Shown here: piece after piece, positions 44,583 to 53,391 of the stretch
Layout of the letters: the number at the start of each line of letters is the position of its first letter
Position numbering within the stretch: position 1 is the first letter of the stretch
Assembly: GCF_011007365.1 (NCBI RefSeq)
Contig: NZ_WFKM01000004.1
Location: forward strand, 174,289-238,288
DNA: 64,000 nt
Direction: 5' to 3'
Origin: Sphingobacterium sp. xlx-96
GTDB lineage: Bacteria; Bacteroidota; Bacteroidia; Sphingobacteriales; Sphingobacteriaceae
Translations under genes and position numbers: made by a program
Notes under the pieces: model-generated
Seen by the model: only the letters and a program-made list of their open reading frames with translations
Told to the model about the DNA's origin: nothing
Database searches by the model: none

Positions 44583-45092
44583 ATGAAGTTAAATCCTTCT
44601 TCACTTAAATGGTTGCTCCGTTTTTATCCACCTTTCTTTTTTCAAAGGATATGGATAAAACAAGTCCACAAGGGCTTTAAGGGAATTGATGTCAAAATCT
44701 ACAAAAGCTCTTTGAATATTAACTCCAACAAAACCGTATTTGGTGGAACCATTTTCTCTGCACTGGACCCAGTACACTCGATCCTTTTGGATCAAATCTT
44801 TCAAGCAAATGGATTAAAAAGAACTGTTGCTTGGTTAAAATCTGCCCGCATAGAATATCTCAAACCAGGACGAACGGACCTAAGTTACTCACTATACCTA
44901 GAAGAGGAAGATATAGCTGAGGCTTTTGATGAGATTAAAAGACGAGGCAAAGTGATAAAAACATTCTCTACAGCCGTATTTGATAAAAATGGTGTAAAAT
45001 GTGCTATATGCCATAACGAAATTTACATTAGGAATCTGGACTTTACTTTTGAAAGAAAGTCTGTAACTGCATCTCTTGAAAAAGACTTATAA
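44583..45092 (+). CDS. Hotdog-fold thioesterase-like protein (DUF4442)
   Basis: The 169-residue protein matches DUF4442/YiiD-C hotdog proteins: LRFYPPFFFQRIWIKQVHKG at the start, then the hotdog helix region FGGTIFSALDPVHSILLDQI and WLKSARIEYLKPGRTDLSYS. It probably hydrolyses or binds an acyl-CoA or acyl-carrier thioester in the cytosol; activity unproven. It is the first gene of a tight operon with a coiled-coil lipoprotein (12-bp gap), SCO and a cytochrome c, although no functional link is evident. Confidence 0.8.
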   Translation: MKLNPSSLKWLLRFYPPFFFQRIWIKQVHKGFKGIDVKIYKSSLNINSNKTVFGGTIFSALDPVHSILLDQIFQANGLKRTVAWLKSARIEYLKPGRTDLSYSLYLEEEDIAEAFDEIKRRGKVIKTFSTAVFDKNGVKCAICHNEIYIRNLDFTFERKSVTASLEKDL

Positions 45093-45104
45093 AAAACGAA
45101 TCGT

Positions 45105-45533
45105 ATGAAAAAAACTTTCTATCTATTATCAGCAAGTGTAATTTTAATCGGAGCTTGCCAACAACAAGCCACAAAAGAAGCTGTAAAACATCAACAGCTT
45201 TCGGAAGAAGCAATAACAATCCACGATGAAATCATGCCGCAAATTGCACACTTTGACAAAACTACCGTTAAAATAGATTCTATTTTAGGAAATTTAGGGC
45301 AAATTCTGAAAAAGGATGCAAAGGCCGATACAGCACTTATTAAGACAGATCTCATCACATTGAAAAGCAATTTAGAAGCTGCTACAGACAATATGATGAC
45401 ATGGATGAAAGAGTACATGCCAGATAGTACGGATGTAGCTTATCAACAAGCCGAAATTGAAAAAATAAGAGCCATGAAAAAACAATTTGAAGATGTCTCT
45501 CTAGAAAGCAACAAAAAATTGGGTAAACTTTAA
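45105..45533 (+). CDS. Small helical lipoprotein
   Basis: The 142-residue protein has a lipoprotein signal (FYLLSASVILIGAC, Cys18). The mature part is helical: EAITIHDEIMPQIAHFDKTT, then a 50-residue amphipathic stretch and YQQAEIEKIRAMKKQFEDVS. It contains the HDEIM pattern seen in Bacteroidota 'viral A-type inclusion' lipoproteins that often sit beside SCO and cytochrome genes. It lies between the DUF4442 and SCO genes, and may help in copper or haem handling at the cell surface; this is inference from neighbours. Confidence 0.75.
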   Translation: MKKTFYLLSASVILIGACQQQATKEAVKHQQLSEEAITIHDEIMPQIAHFDKTTVKIDSILGNLGQILKKDAKADTALIKTDLITLKSNLEAATDNMMTWMKEYMPDSTDVAYQQAEIEKIRAMKKQFEDVSLESNKKLGKL

Positions 45534-45541
45534 TTTGAAAT

Positions 45542-46153
45542 ATGATTAGAACTTTATTTTTCGCGACAACCTGTGTATTGACGCTTGGAGCATGTCAATC
45601 TACATCAAAACCCCTCCCTATTATAGGCGAACGCGAAGTAGTTCAGGGAGACACTATCTACCCTACGATTCCGAGTTTTCAATTTTTGAATCAGGATAGC
45701 GTAATGTTGTCTGATAAATTCTTTGACAACAAAATCTACGTTGCTAATTTCTTTTTCACACATTGTCCCAGCATTTGCCCGACAATGCAAAGAAATCTTT
45801 TAAAGGCTTATCAAAAGTATAAAAAAGATGATAGAGTAGCCTTCCTTTCTCATAGCATCGATTTTAAATATGATCAACCTTATGTGCTGAAATCTTATGC
45901 CACAAAACTAGGTGTAGACAATGATCAATGGCAATTTGTTACAGGATCGAAAGCGGATATTTACGGTCTTTCAGATAAGTATCTGGTATACACCAAAGAA
46001 GATGCATCTGTGCCTGGAGGATACGATCATTCAGGCTACTTAGTACTTATCGATCACGACAAAAGAATTCGTGGTGCTTATGATGGTACGAACGAAGAAG
46101 AAGTTCAAAAGTTATTAACCGACATGGACATACTCCTTCAAGAGTACAAGTAA
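45542..46153 (+). CDS. SCO family copper-binding thioredoxin-like lipoprotein
   Basis: The 203-residue protein has a lipoprotein signal (FFATTCVLTLGAC, Cys18) and a thioredoxin-like SCO domain. The copper ligands are Cys75 and Cys79 in THCPSICPTM and His163 in YDHSGYLVLID. SCO proteins deliver copper to, or reduce, the CuA centre of cytochrome oxidase. The neighbouring cytochrome c lipoprotein follows by 1 bp, so this is a respiratory operon of the periplasmic face. No oxidase subunits are in view. Confidence 0.9.
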   Translation: MIRTLFFATTCVLTLGACQSTSKPLPIIGEREVVQGDTIYPTIPSFQFLNQDSVMLSDKFFDNKIYVANFFFTHCPSICPTMQRNLLKAYQKYKKDDRVAFLSHSIDFKYDQPYVLKSYATKLGVDNDQWQFVTGSKADIYGLSDKYLVYTKEDASVPGGYDHSGYLVLIDHDKRIRGAYDGTNEEEVQKLLTDMDILLQEYK

Positions 46154-46154
46154 T

Positions 46155-46583
46155 ATGCGCATATTTAAAATATTCGTTATCATAGGTATGACGGTAGTGA
46201 GCTTGGCTTACCTAGCGTCATGCCATTCTAATCTTAACATAAAAACTGCTCAATATGCCGTCAATGGACAAAAACTGTATATAGCAAATTGTCAAAACTG
46301 TCACGGCGCAAATGGTGAGGGGCTTGGTAAATTATATCCACCATTGACCGATGCCTCTTTTTTCGAGAAAAACCGAGAGCAATTGAGCTGCATTATCCGT
46401 AATGGTATGCAAGGAGAAATTACAGTAAATGGTGAAAAATTCAACGAAAAGATGCCGGCTAACCCCCATTTGACAGAATTGGACATCGCTTATATTCTAA
46501 CCTATATCACGACCACTTTCGCTAAACAAGATTCCATTTATTCTCACGAAGAGGTACAACGTGCCTTAAAAAATTGTAAATAA
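46155..46583 (+). CDS. Class I cytochrome c lipoprotein
   Basis: The 142-residue protein has a lipoprotein signal (FVIIGMTVVSLAYLASC, Cys23) and one haem site, CQNCH (Cys46, Cys49, His50) in ANCQNCHGANGEGLGKLYPP. The likely axial methionine is in EKMPANPHLT (a second candidate is NGMQGE). It is a monohaem electron carrier exposed in the periplasm, last in the operon after SCO. No terminator follows directly; the next element on this strand is the TetR gene about 310 bp on. Confidence 0.9.
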   Translation: MRIFKIFVIIGMTVVSLAYLASCHSNLNIKTAQYAVNGQKLYIANCQNCHGANGEGLGKLYPPLTDASFFEKNREQLSCIIRNGMQGEITVNGEKFNEKMPANPHLTELDIAYILTYITTTFAKQDSIYSHEEVQRALKNCK

Positions 46584-46648
46584 AGATTTCTTTCGAATGC
46601 AGGTTTGAATCCCTTTGATTTTATCTATACCGGATTATGCCGTAATAC

Positions 46649-46714
46649 AAAAAAAAGGTTTTCAAACGGGGAGAATGAAAACCTTTACTAACCAATTATA
46701 AACCTAAATTATGA
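46649..46714 (-). ncRNA. Candidate small RNA with a C-rich loop terminator hairpin
   Basis: In the 310-bp gap between the cytochrome c and TetR genes the minus strand carries a complete small transcription unit. A promoter (TTG, 20 bp, TATCTTTG) predicts a start near 46714. The roughly 66-nt RNA ends in a hairpin with a perfect 10-bp stem (AAAGGTTTTC / GAAAACCTTT) whose 13-nt loop is ATTCTCCCCGTTT, followed by T8. The 5' part (GTAGTATCATAATTTAGG and on) has no frame worth calling. Loops with UCUCCCC can pair with G-rich ribosome-binding sites. Name and targets unknown. I have an unverified memory of this hairpin in other Sphingobacteriaceae. Confidence 0.6.
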
Positions 46715-46719
46715 TACTA

Positions 46720-46751
46720 CAAAGATAAGTGTATATCTAACACTTGTCAAC
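46720..46751 (-). promoter_or_regulatory. Promoter of the candidate small RNA
   Basis: Minus-strand TATCTTTG (46720-46727) preceded after 20 bp by TTG/GTTG (46748-46751). No gene on the minus strand starts within 400 bp downstream, so a non-coding RNA is the natural product. Confidence 0.65.
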
Positions 46752-46878
46752 ACCTTTCTTGATACTTAACAATTTCTTAACACATAGACGTTCAATCAAC
46801 ATTTCCCAGAATAGCTTACACTCTTAAGAAGGCCCATTTTATAACAAAATTTTGACTTTTTTATTGGTTCTCAATCAT

Positions 46879-46904
46879 TACATTTGCAACCGAATGAACG
46901 TTCA
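46879..46904 (+). promoter_or_regulatory. Promoter and likely TetR operator of the efflux operon
   Basis: TACATTTG (46879-46886) matches TAnnTTTG and lies 7 bp before the regulator's ATG. The palindrome TGAACGTTCA (46895-46904) overlaps the start codon itself; a related half (GACGTTCAAT) occurs at 46787-46796. Binding there would block both transcription start and early elongation, fitting autoregulation. Confidence 0.55.
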
Positions 46905-47490
46905 ATTTACAGATAAAATAGAGTGTATCTTTAGACATACACTAGCACTCATCAAAGAAAACGGGTTCCACGGAACACCTATGAGTATGATTGCCAAACA
47001 CTCAGACGTAGCTATCGGTACGATCTACCACTACTTTCCTTCTAAGGAAAATCTGATTGTCGAGCTCTTTTTCTATTGCAAAACGAAAATTAACACATTT
47101 ATATTTAAAGATATAAATCAAGAAAGTTCTTACCGAGAGCAATTTGCCTTTGTATTGCAACGATTCTGTGCTTTTCAGATTGAAAACACCGATATTTTCA
47201 GTTTCCTAGAGCAGTTTTACAACTCCCCTTTCAATGAACTTGCACATAATAAGCAAGCAACAGGTCCCTATGAAGAAAACAATGTTATGGATTTTCTGTT
47301 GAAAGGTATGGAGATCAATCAAATAAGGAAAATAGATGTACATATCATAGCAGCAGCTTATATAGGGGCCGCTGTCACATTCTCAAAGTCAGTAATTTAT
47401 GGAAAACTTCAATTTAATCAACAACATTTAGATGAATTAATAGAAATTATTTGGAACGGTGTAAAACAAAACAATGAATATGAATTATAA
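46894..47490 (+). CDS. TetR/AcrR-family repressor of the RND efflux operon
   Basis: About 198 residues from ATG (MNVQFTDKIECIFRHTLALI). The upstream in-frame TTG is rejected because it lies within the promoter. The N-terminal DNA-binding domain has the TetR signature: ENGFHGTPMSMIAKHSDVAI, GTIYHYFPSKENLIVELFF. The C-terminal ligand/dimer domain is helical. It is the first gene of a tolC-adaptor-RND operon and overlaps the TolC gene by 17 bp, so it almost certainly represses its own operon and responds to a pump substrate. This regulatory role is inferred from layout. Confidence 0.88.
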   Translation: MNVQFTDKIECIFRHTLALIKENGFHGTPMSMIAKHSDVAIGTIYHYFPSKENLIVELFFYCKTKINTFIFKDINQESSYREQFAFVLQRFCAFQIENTDIFSFLEQFYNSPFNELAHNKQATGPYEENNVMDFLLKGMEINQIRKIDVHIIAAAYIGAAVTFSKSVIYGKLQFNQQHLDELIEIIWNGVKQNNEYEL

Positions 47491-48808
47491 TTTTAGAAAA
47501 ATAATATCCCTTACTTTTCTTACTATTTTTGGGTGTAGTGCCTCTCTTGCACAACAGTCAACACTTAGTGGTAATGCAACATTAGACGATTTAATTAATT
47601 ACGCGCTGCGTAATAAAATTGAAATTAAACAGGCACAAATTGATAAGGAAATCGGGGAGCGAGAAATTGCTTCAGCTTTATCAGGTTGGTTTCCGCAAAT
47701 AAGTGCAAATGGAAGTATAAGTCATGCTATGCAGTTGCCCACAACGAACTTTAACGGTTCAAACATCACACTGGGACAACGCAACAATAGTGCATTGACT
47801 TTTCAGGCAGACCAAGCATTGATCAGTCCTCAATTGTTTCAGGCATCGAAAGCATCCAAGTATGTGCGCCAACAGAACAACCTTAATGAAGAATCTACAA
47901 AGATAAATACCGTCGTAGATGTTAGTAAAGCGTACTACGACATACTAACTAGTGAAGAGCAGATCAAGATAATTAACGAGAATATCTTACGATTAGAACG
48001 TCAATTTACAGAAGCTAATGCACGTTATGAGGTAGGACTTGTTGACAAAACAGACTTCAAAAGGGCTCAGATTTCCTTAAATAATGCTAAGGCAGATTTA
48101 AAGACTGCTTCGGAAAATAGAAAATACAAGTACGATTATATGAAATTATTACTTGCAATTCCTACAGCACAACCTATCTCTTTGTCCTTTGCAAATCAGA
48201 GCTTGGAAAGCAATATTCTGTTAGATACAACAGAATTATTACAAATAGCAAACCGGGTTGAGTATAAGCAAATCGAAAACATAAAAGCAATCCAGCAATT
48301 AAATACCCAATATCAAAAATGGAATTTCTTGCCTAAAGTGAGTGCCTATGCCAACTACGCAATGAATTATAGAAATGATAGCTTTTCAAATCTATACAAA
48401 GATAACTTTCCAGGATCAAATGTTGGTTTAACCCTATCTGTCCCTATTTTTACAGGAACAAAGAGAATCCAAGAGATAAAAAAATCGGAGCTACAGGAAG
48501 AACGGATTGCATTAGATCTCCAAAATCTAGAGAACCAGATCAGTACAGAGTACTCTGCTGCTATGGCAAACTACAGAGCCAATATGAATGAATGGCGCAA
48601 TGGGAAAGATAATATGGAGCTTTCAGAAGAAGTATATAATACCATTAAACTGCAGTACGATGCCGGTGTAAAGACGTACTTGGAATTAATGACTGCGGAG
48701 ACTGATTTGAAAACCTCGCAATTGAACTATCTGAACTCGCTTTATGCTGTCTTGTCGAGCAAACTGGACATACAGAAAGCCTTAGGCACAGTAGAAATTA
48801 ACAAATAA
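47474..48808 (+). CDS. TolC-family outer-membrane efflux protein
   Basis: The 444-residue protein has a signal peptide (IISLTFLTIFGCSASLAQ) and the duplicated TolC/OEP architecture: helical hairpins around LIISPQLFQASKASKYVRQQ and GLVDKTDFKRAQISLNNAKA, and a mirrored second half with LTLSVPIFTGTKRIQEIKKS and YDAGVKTYLELMTAETDLKT. It forms the trimeric outer-membrane duct of the efflux pump. The ATG lies inside the 3' end of the TetR gene (17-bp overlap); ATG two codons later is an alternative. Confidence 0.92.
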   Translation: MNMNYNFRKIISLTFLTIFGCSASLAQQSTLSGNATLDDLINYALRNKIEIKQAQIDKEIGEREIASALSGWFPQISANGSISHAMQLPTTNFNGSNITLGQRNNSALTFQADQALISPQLFQASKASKYVRQQNNLNEESTKINTVVDVSKAYYDILTSEEQIKIINENILRLERQFTEANARYEVGLVDKTDFKRAQISLNNAKADLKTASENRKYKYDYMKLLLAIPTAQPISLSFANQSLESNILLDTTELLQIANRVEYKQIENIKAIQQLNTQYQKWNFLPKVSAYANYAMNYRNDSFSNLYKDNFPGSNVGLTLSVPIFTGTKRIQEIKKSELQEERIALDLQNLENQISTEYSAAMANYRANMNEWRNGKDNMELSEEVYNTIKLQYDAGVKTYLELMTAETDLKTSQLNYLNSLYAVLSSKLDIQKALGTVEINK

Positions 48809-48840
48809 TACAACCTCACTAACAAAGAAAATATAACGTC

Positions 48841-49974
48841 ATGAATAAAAATCAATTACTTTCGGCCTTACTTATCGGTTCTGGATTGTTATGGCAATCT
48901 TGTGGTTCTAAAGATAATAAAACCAAAGGAGCTCCGGGACAACAAGCAGAGATGGCAACGCCGGTTTCTTCTGCTGTCGTAGGTAAAGAAATTGTATCAG
49001 GATTGAAGAGCTACCCGGCAAATGTGGTTCCATTACAGGAAACAGAAATTAGAGCTGAGGTAACAGGATATATAACCAATATTTTTGTCGCGGATGGTGC
49101 TTTTGTAAGCAAAGGACAACGTCTTTATGAAATCGATAGGATACGCTACCAGGCGGCGGTCGACCAAGCAAAAGCCAACCTAGAAATTGCTAAAGCTAAC
49201 CTAGATCGCGTACAGAAAGATTTACAACGCTATCAAACATTAGCAGAGAAAGACGCTATCGCCAAACAGACACTAGACTATGCGATGACAGATGTAAACA
49301 ATCAAAAAGCGCAAGTGCAAGCTGCTGAAGCAGCACTAACTACCGCTCGCACCAATTTACAACGCTCTGTAATCGTAGCGCCGTTTTCGGGTAATATCGG
49401 TATATCGCAAGTTCGTAATGGTGCATTGGTTAATGCTGGTACTACACTTTTAAATACGGTATCCTCTACCAACCCTATTGCTGTCGAGTTTCAAATTAAT
49501 GAAAAAGACATCCCGGAGTTCACAAAACTTCAGGGAGGAAACTCGTCAACGCAAATCTATGTATCTATGCCTGACGGCAGCCGCTATGAAGATGCAGGAA
49601 GAATAGTAACAATAGATAGAGCCGTAGACAGTCAAACAGGAACCTTGAAAGTCAGGGCATCTTTCTCCAATGGAACAAATGCACTTAGGGCAGGAATGAA
49701 CACCACATTAAATGTAGAGAGTACATCGACACAAGAAGAACTAGTAATTCCTTACAAAGCGGTATTCGAGCAATTAGGAACATTCAATGTGTATACTATC
49801 AACGACAGTAGCAAAGTTGAATTGAAACAGATTGTACTTGGTCACAAAATAAACGACAAAATTGTTGTAAGCTCAGGGCTTGAAGCAGGTCAAAAAATTG
49901 TGGTTGATGGAGCAGCATCCTTAAAGCCAGGAGCTAAAGTTGCCGAGAACAATGTAGAAAACAAACAAAAATAA
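48841..49974 (+). CDS. RND efflux periplasmic adaptor (AcrA/MexA type) lipoprotein
   Basis: The 377-residue lipoprotein (LLIGSGLLWQSC, Cys21) has the membrane-fusion layout: lipoyl half (VVPLQETEIRAEVTGYITNI), a helical hairpin (VDQAKANLEIAKANLDRVQK to QAAEAALTTARTNLQRS), second lipoyl half (VIVAPFSGNIGISQVRNGAL) and beta-barrel with the membrane-proximal end (LEAGQKIVVDGAASLKPG). It links the RND pump to TolC. It follows the TolC gene by 32 bp. Confidence 0.93.
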   Translation: MNKNQLLSALLIGSGLLWQSCGSKDNKTKGAPGQQAEMATPVSSAVVGKEIVSGLKSYPANVVPLQETEIRAEVTGYITNIFVADGAFVSKGQRLYEIDRIRYQAAVDQAKANLEIAKANLDRVQKDLQRYQTLAEKDAIAKQTLDYAMTDVNNQKAQVQAAEAALTTARTNLQRSVIVAPFSGNIGISQVRNGALVNAGTTLLNTVSSTNPIAVEFQINEKDIPEFTKLQGGNSSTQIYVSMPDGSRYEDAGRIVTIDRAVDSQTGTLKVRASFSNGTNALRAGMNTTLNVESTSTQEELVIPYKAVFEQLGTFNVYTINDSSKVELKQIVLGHKINDKIVVSSGLEAGQKIVVDGAASLKPGAKVAENNVENKQK

Positions 49975-49998
49975 TTGCTAGACGCTAAATAAATAATA

Positions 49999-52900
49999 AT
50001 GATATCAGAAGTATTTATTAAAAGGCCAATAACGGCGATGGTTATATCCATCCTGATCACCATCGTTGGTGTGATTGCCGTTTCGACATTGCCTATCAGT
50101 CAATACCCCTCCATCGCCCCACCTACAGTTACCGTAACGGCCAACTATACTGGAGCAGATGCGCAGACCGTAGAACAAACAGTAACTACACCAATAGAGA
50201 GCCAAATCAATGGTACTCCTGGAATGATCTATATGTCTTCCAACAGTACTTCAAATGGTCAATCACAAATAACAGTAACATTTGAGGTTGGTACGGACAT
50301 CGATATTGCTACTTTGGACGTTCAGAACAGAGTAGGTATCGCCGAGCCATCTTTACCAGAGGCTGTCCGTCGTCTCGGTGTTACTACACGTAAGGCCAAC
50401 ACGGATATCCTGATGTTGGTATCCCTCGTTTCGCCGAAAGGAACGCGAGATGATAAATTCTTGTCCAACTACGCCAACCTTTATATCAAAGATGCGATAA
50501 TGCGTGTTAAGGGAGTGGGTGATGTTACTGCATTTGGTCAACCGTTTTCTATGCGGGTGTGGTTAGATGCAAACAAACTTGCCAACTTAAAAATGACTCC
50601 TTCGGATGTTTCTTCAGCCATAGCGGAACAAAACATACGTATCCCAGGAGGAAGTGTTGGTGGTAAACCACAAGAGTCGTCAACAGTGTTTGAATATCCT
50701 GTAATCACAGATTCTGATCTTTCCGAAGTTGAAGATTTCGAAGAGATAGTCGTTAAAACCAATCAAGACGGATCAATTGTATTGCTAAAAGATGTTGCTC
50801 GCGTGGAGCTGGGACAGTTCAGTTACGGTACCTCGACAAAAGTAAATGGTATGGTATCAACCGGTATGATGATCAGTCAGACTCCGGGAGGTAATGCCGT
50901 AGAAACTGCTGAAGGTATCTTTTCATCACTCGAAAAACTAAAAAAATCCTTCCCCGAAGATGTTGATTATGTCATCGGTTACGAAACGGTTTCTGTAGTA
51001 AATGCATCCATCGAGTCGGTGATCCAGACCTTGATAGAAGCCCTATTGTTGGTAACGTTGGTAGTTTTCTTCTTCCTACAGAGCTGGAGAGCTACGCTAA
51101 TTCCAGTACTTGCTATTCCTGTATCTATTGTAGGTACCTTTATCTTCTTCCTCGCATTTGGATTCTCGATCAACAACCTGACGATGCTCGCCTTTGTATT
51201 GGCCATCGGTATAGTTGTGGATGATGCTATCGTTGTTGTGGAGGCCGTACAGCACTATATAGATAACTATAAGATGAGCGCAAAAGAAGCTACTATGCGA
51301 GCCATGAAAGACATCACAGCTCCAGTAATCGCTATTGCGTTAATCCTATCAGCGGTATTTGTGCCTGTAGGTTTTATCCCAGGAATGGTAGGTAAATTGT
51401 ACCAACAATTTGCGATTACGATTGCCGTTTCGGTAATGCTTTCTGCCTTTATAGCCTTAACATTGACACCTGCCCTCTGTTCTATAATGCTTAAGCCGAC
51501 TTCTGTCACGAAAGAATCCAGAGGCCTAAACAAATTCTTCTACAAATTTAACTTGTGGTTTGAAAAAGTAACATATTCCTATTCTAAAGGTGTAAAAAAA
51601 GCGATCAAAGCGACTCCATTAGTACTGATCGTATTACTATGTATATTTATTGGCACGGGGTGGATGTTCCAAGTCAAGCCTACAGGTTTTATACCTTCAG
51701 AGGATGGCGGAATGTTTTTTGCCGGTGTTACCCTGCCAGAAGGTTCTTCTTCAGCACGGACAGATGCTGTATTGGAAGAACTGGAAAAAGAATTCTTAAA
51801 AGAATTCCCGGAAATAAAATATGTGACATCCATCTCGGGTATCAATATCTTAAATAGAGCATTTAAACCCAATGGTGCTACACTATTCGTATCGCTAAAG
51901 CCATGGAAAGAGCGGAAACGTACTGTGAATGAAATCACAGGTACCATCATGAAGAAATATGCACAATATAGTAAAGCAAGGGTATTAGCCGTTACACCTC
52001 CTGCTATTCCGGGTCTAGGTGCTTCCGGAGGTTTCTCGCTACAGATTCAAGATCTACAGACCGTAGATATCAAACAGTTCGAGGCTACCGTGGGTAAATT
52101 CTTAATGGCAGCCAATCAGCGTCCTGAAATAGGAATGGCTTATACCCTATTTAACTCCAACTCGCCAAACTATAAGTTGGAAGTAAACCGCGAGCAAGCG
52201 AAACGCATGGGAGTGCCAATTTCAAGTATCTATGCTACTATTTCATCATACCTAGGTAGCAGCTATGTCAACGATTTCACCAAATATGGCCGTAACTTCC
52301 GTGTTGTAACACAAGCAGATGTTGGTTATAGAATGGGGATCGACGATATCAACAAACTGTATGTGAATAATGTTCAAGGCAATCCTGTTCCTTTAGGAAC
52401 TTTGGTCAGCTATGAACTGATCACTATGCCGTCTTTGATCAATCACTATAACATATTCCGTGCTATAGATATTTCTGGTGGTGCTGCCCCTGGCTACAGC
52501 TCGGGAGATGTGATCAAGGCACTAGAGGAAGTCGCGGCACAGACTCTTCCTGCTGGATACGATTATCAGTTCTCCGGACTGACATTACAGGAGAAACAAT
52601 CGGGCTCTAAGACATTACAGATTTTTGCGCTGTGTATCCTATTTGTTTTCTTATTGTTAGCTTCTCTTTATGAGAGTTGGTCGGTACCATTTTCAATCTT
52701 ACTATCCGTTCCTTTAGGTATATTCGGAGCGATATTAACGTTAATGTTTATTCCGCAGCTCGACAATAACATCTTTGCACAGATTGGTCTCGTTACTATC
52801 ATTGGTTTGGCTGCCAAAAATGCAATTTTGATCGTAGAATTTGCAAAAGAACGGGTAGACATCGGTATGAATCTTATTGAAGCGACACTAGATGCTGTTA

Positions 52901-53169
52901 AACTTCGTCTCCGTCCGATTATCATGACGTCGCTCGCATTTATCTTAGGTATTATTCCTTTGATGCTTTCTACTGGAGCAGGAGCTGTATCTCGTCAGAC
53001 AATTGGTTGGACTGTATTCGGAGGTATGACGGCAGCTACATTCTTAGCCATCTTTATAGTACCCGTGCTATTCGTTGTTATTACAAGAATGGCTTATGGC
53101 AAGAAAAAATTGGCTGAACTAGAAGCTGGTTTTGATGAAGAAAAGAAAAAGCAACTGAGTGCACACTAG
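49999..53169 (+). CDS. RND multidrug efflux permease (AcrB/HAE1 type)
   Basis: The 1056-residue inner-membrane pump has 12 helices and two large periplasmic loops. Visible family motifs: the start FIKRPITAMVISILITIVGV, the helix 4 proton-relay stretch GIVVDDAIVVVEAVQHYI with two Asp, GFIPSEDGGMFFAGVTLPEG in the porter domain, and the second-half GLAAKNAILIVEFAKE with its conserved Lys. It exports drugs or other hydrophobic compounds using the proton gradient. Substrate range is not predictable. A terminator follows 28 bp after the stop. Confidence 0.95.
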   Translation: MISEVFIKRPITAMVISILITIVGVIAVSTLPISQYPSIAPPTVTVTANYTGADAQTVEQTVTTPIESQINGTPGMIYMSSNSTSNGQSQITVTFEVGTDIDIATLDVQNRVGIAEPSLPEAVRRLGVTTRKANTDILMLVSLVSPKGTRDDKFLSNYANLYIKDAIMRVKGVGDVTAFGQPFSMRVWLDANKLANLKMTPSDVSSAIAEQNIRIPGGSVGGKPQESSTVFEYPVITDSDLSEVEDFEEIVVKTNQDGSIVLLKDVARVELGQFSYGTSTKVNGMVSTGMMISQTPGGNAVETAEGIFSSLEKLKKSFPEDVDYVIGYETVSVVNASIESVIQTLIEALLLVTLVVFFFLQSWRATLIPVLAIPVSIVGTFIFFLAFGFSINNLTMLAFVLAIGIVVDDAIVVVEAVQHYIDNYKMSAKEATMRAMKDITAPVIAIALILSAVFVPVGFIPGMVGKLYQQFAITIAVSVMLSAFIALTLTPALCSIMLKPTSVTKESRGLNKFFYKFNLWFEKVTYSYSKGVKKAIKATPLVLIVLLCIFIGTGWMFQVKPTGFIPSEDGGMFFAGVTLPEGSSSARTDAVLEELEKEFLKEFPEIKYVTSISGINILNRAFKPNGATLFVSLKPWKERKRTVNEITGTIMKKYAQYSKARVLAVTPPAIPGLGASGGFSLQIQDLQTVDIKQFEATVGKFLMAANQRPEIGMAYTLFNSNSPNYKLEVNREQAKRMGVPISSIYATISSYLGSSYVNDFTKYGRNFRVVTQADVGYRMGIDDINKLYVNNVQGNPVPLGTLVSYELITMPSLINHYNIFRAIDISGGAAPGYSSGDVIKALEEVAAQTLPAGYDYQFSGLTLQEKQSGSKTLQIFALCILFVFLLLASLYESWSVPFSILLSVPLGIFGAILTLMFIPQLDNNIFAQIGLVTIIGLAAKNAILIVEFAKERVDIGMNLIEATLDAVKLRLRPIIMTSLAFILGIIPLMLSTGAGAVSRQTIGWTVFGGMTAATFLAIFIVPVLFVVITRMAYGKKKLAELEAGFDEEKKKQLSAH

Positions 53170-53197
53170 TTAATGTCCACTTAATTTTATACCTCGC

Positions 53198-53224
53198 AAA
53201 GGCCAGTACATAAAACTGGCCTTT
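53198..53224 (+). terminator. Terminator of the RND operon
   Basis: Perfect 10-bp stem AAAGGCCAGT / ACTGGCCTTT with a 7-nt loop, followed by ATTGTTTT. Confidence 0.85.
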
Positions 53225-53334
53225 ATTGTTTTAGAATACAGCCCATCTCTCAATAGCTTTTCTATGGGCTTGAACCTTGTCAAAAAAACTTTCTATTTCA
53301 TAATCAGACACTTTGAGAAAATACATTTTTTTTC

Positions 53335-53365
53335 TTTGCTTTTTTAAGGATTAGACCTATATTTG
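53335..53365 (+). promoter_or_regulatory. Consensus promoter of tRNA-Leu
   Basis: TTTG (53335-53338), 19-bp spacer, TATATTTG (53358-53365): an exact match to the Bacteroidota sigma-ABfr consensus TTTG-N19-TAnnTTTG, 26 bp before the tRNA. This is the clearest promoter in the window and helps calibrate the others. Confidence 0.88.
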
Positions 53366-53391
53366 CATCGTCAACAATGAAACAACAGCAT

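Noticed and set aside
46849..46894. Upstream TTG start for the TetR gene giving 212 residues
   Set aside because: The added codons overlap the TACATTTG promoter box, and the ATG at 46894 gives the usual family start.
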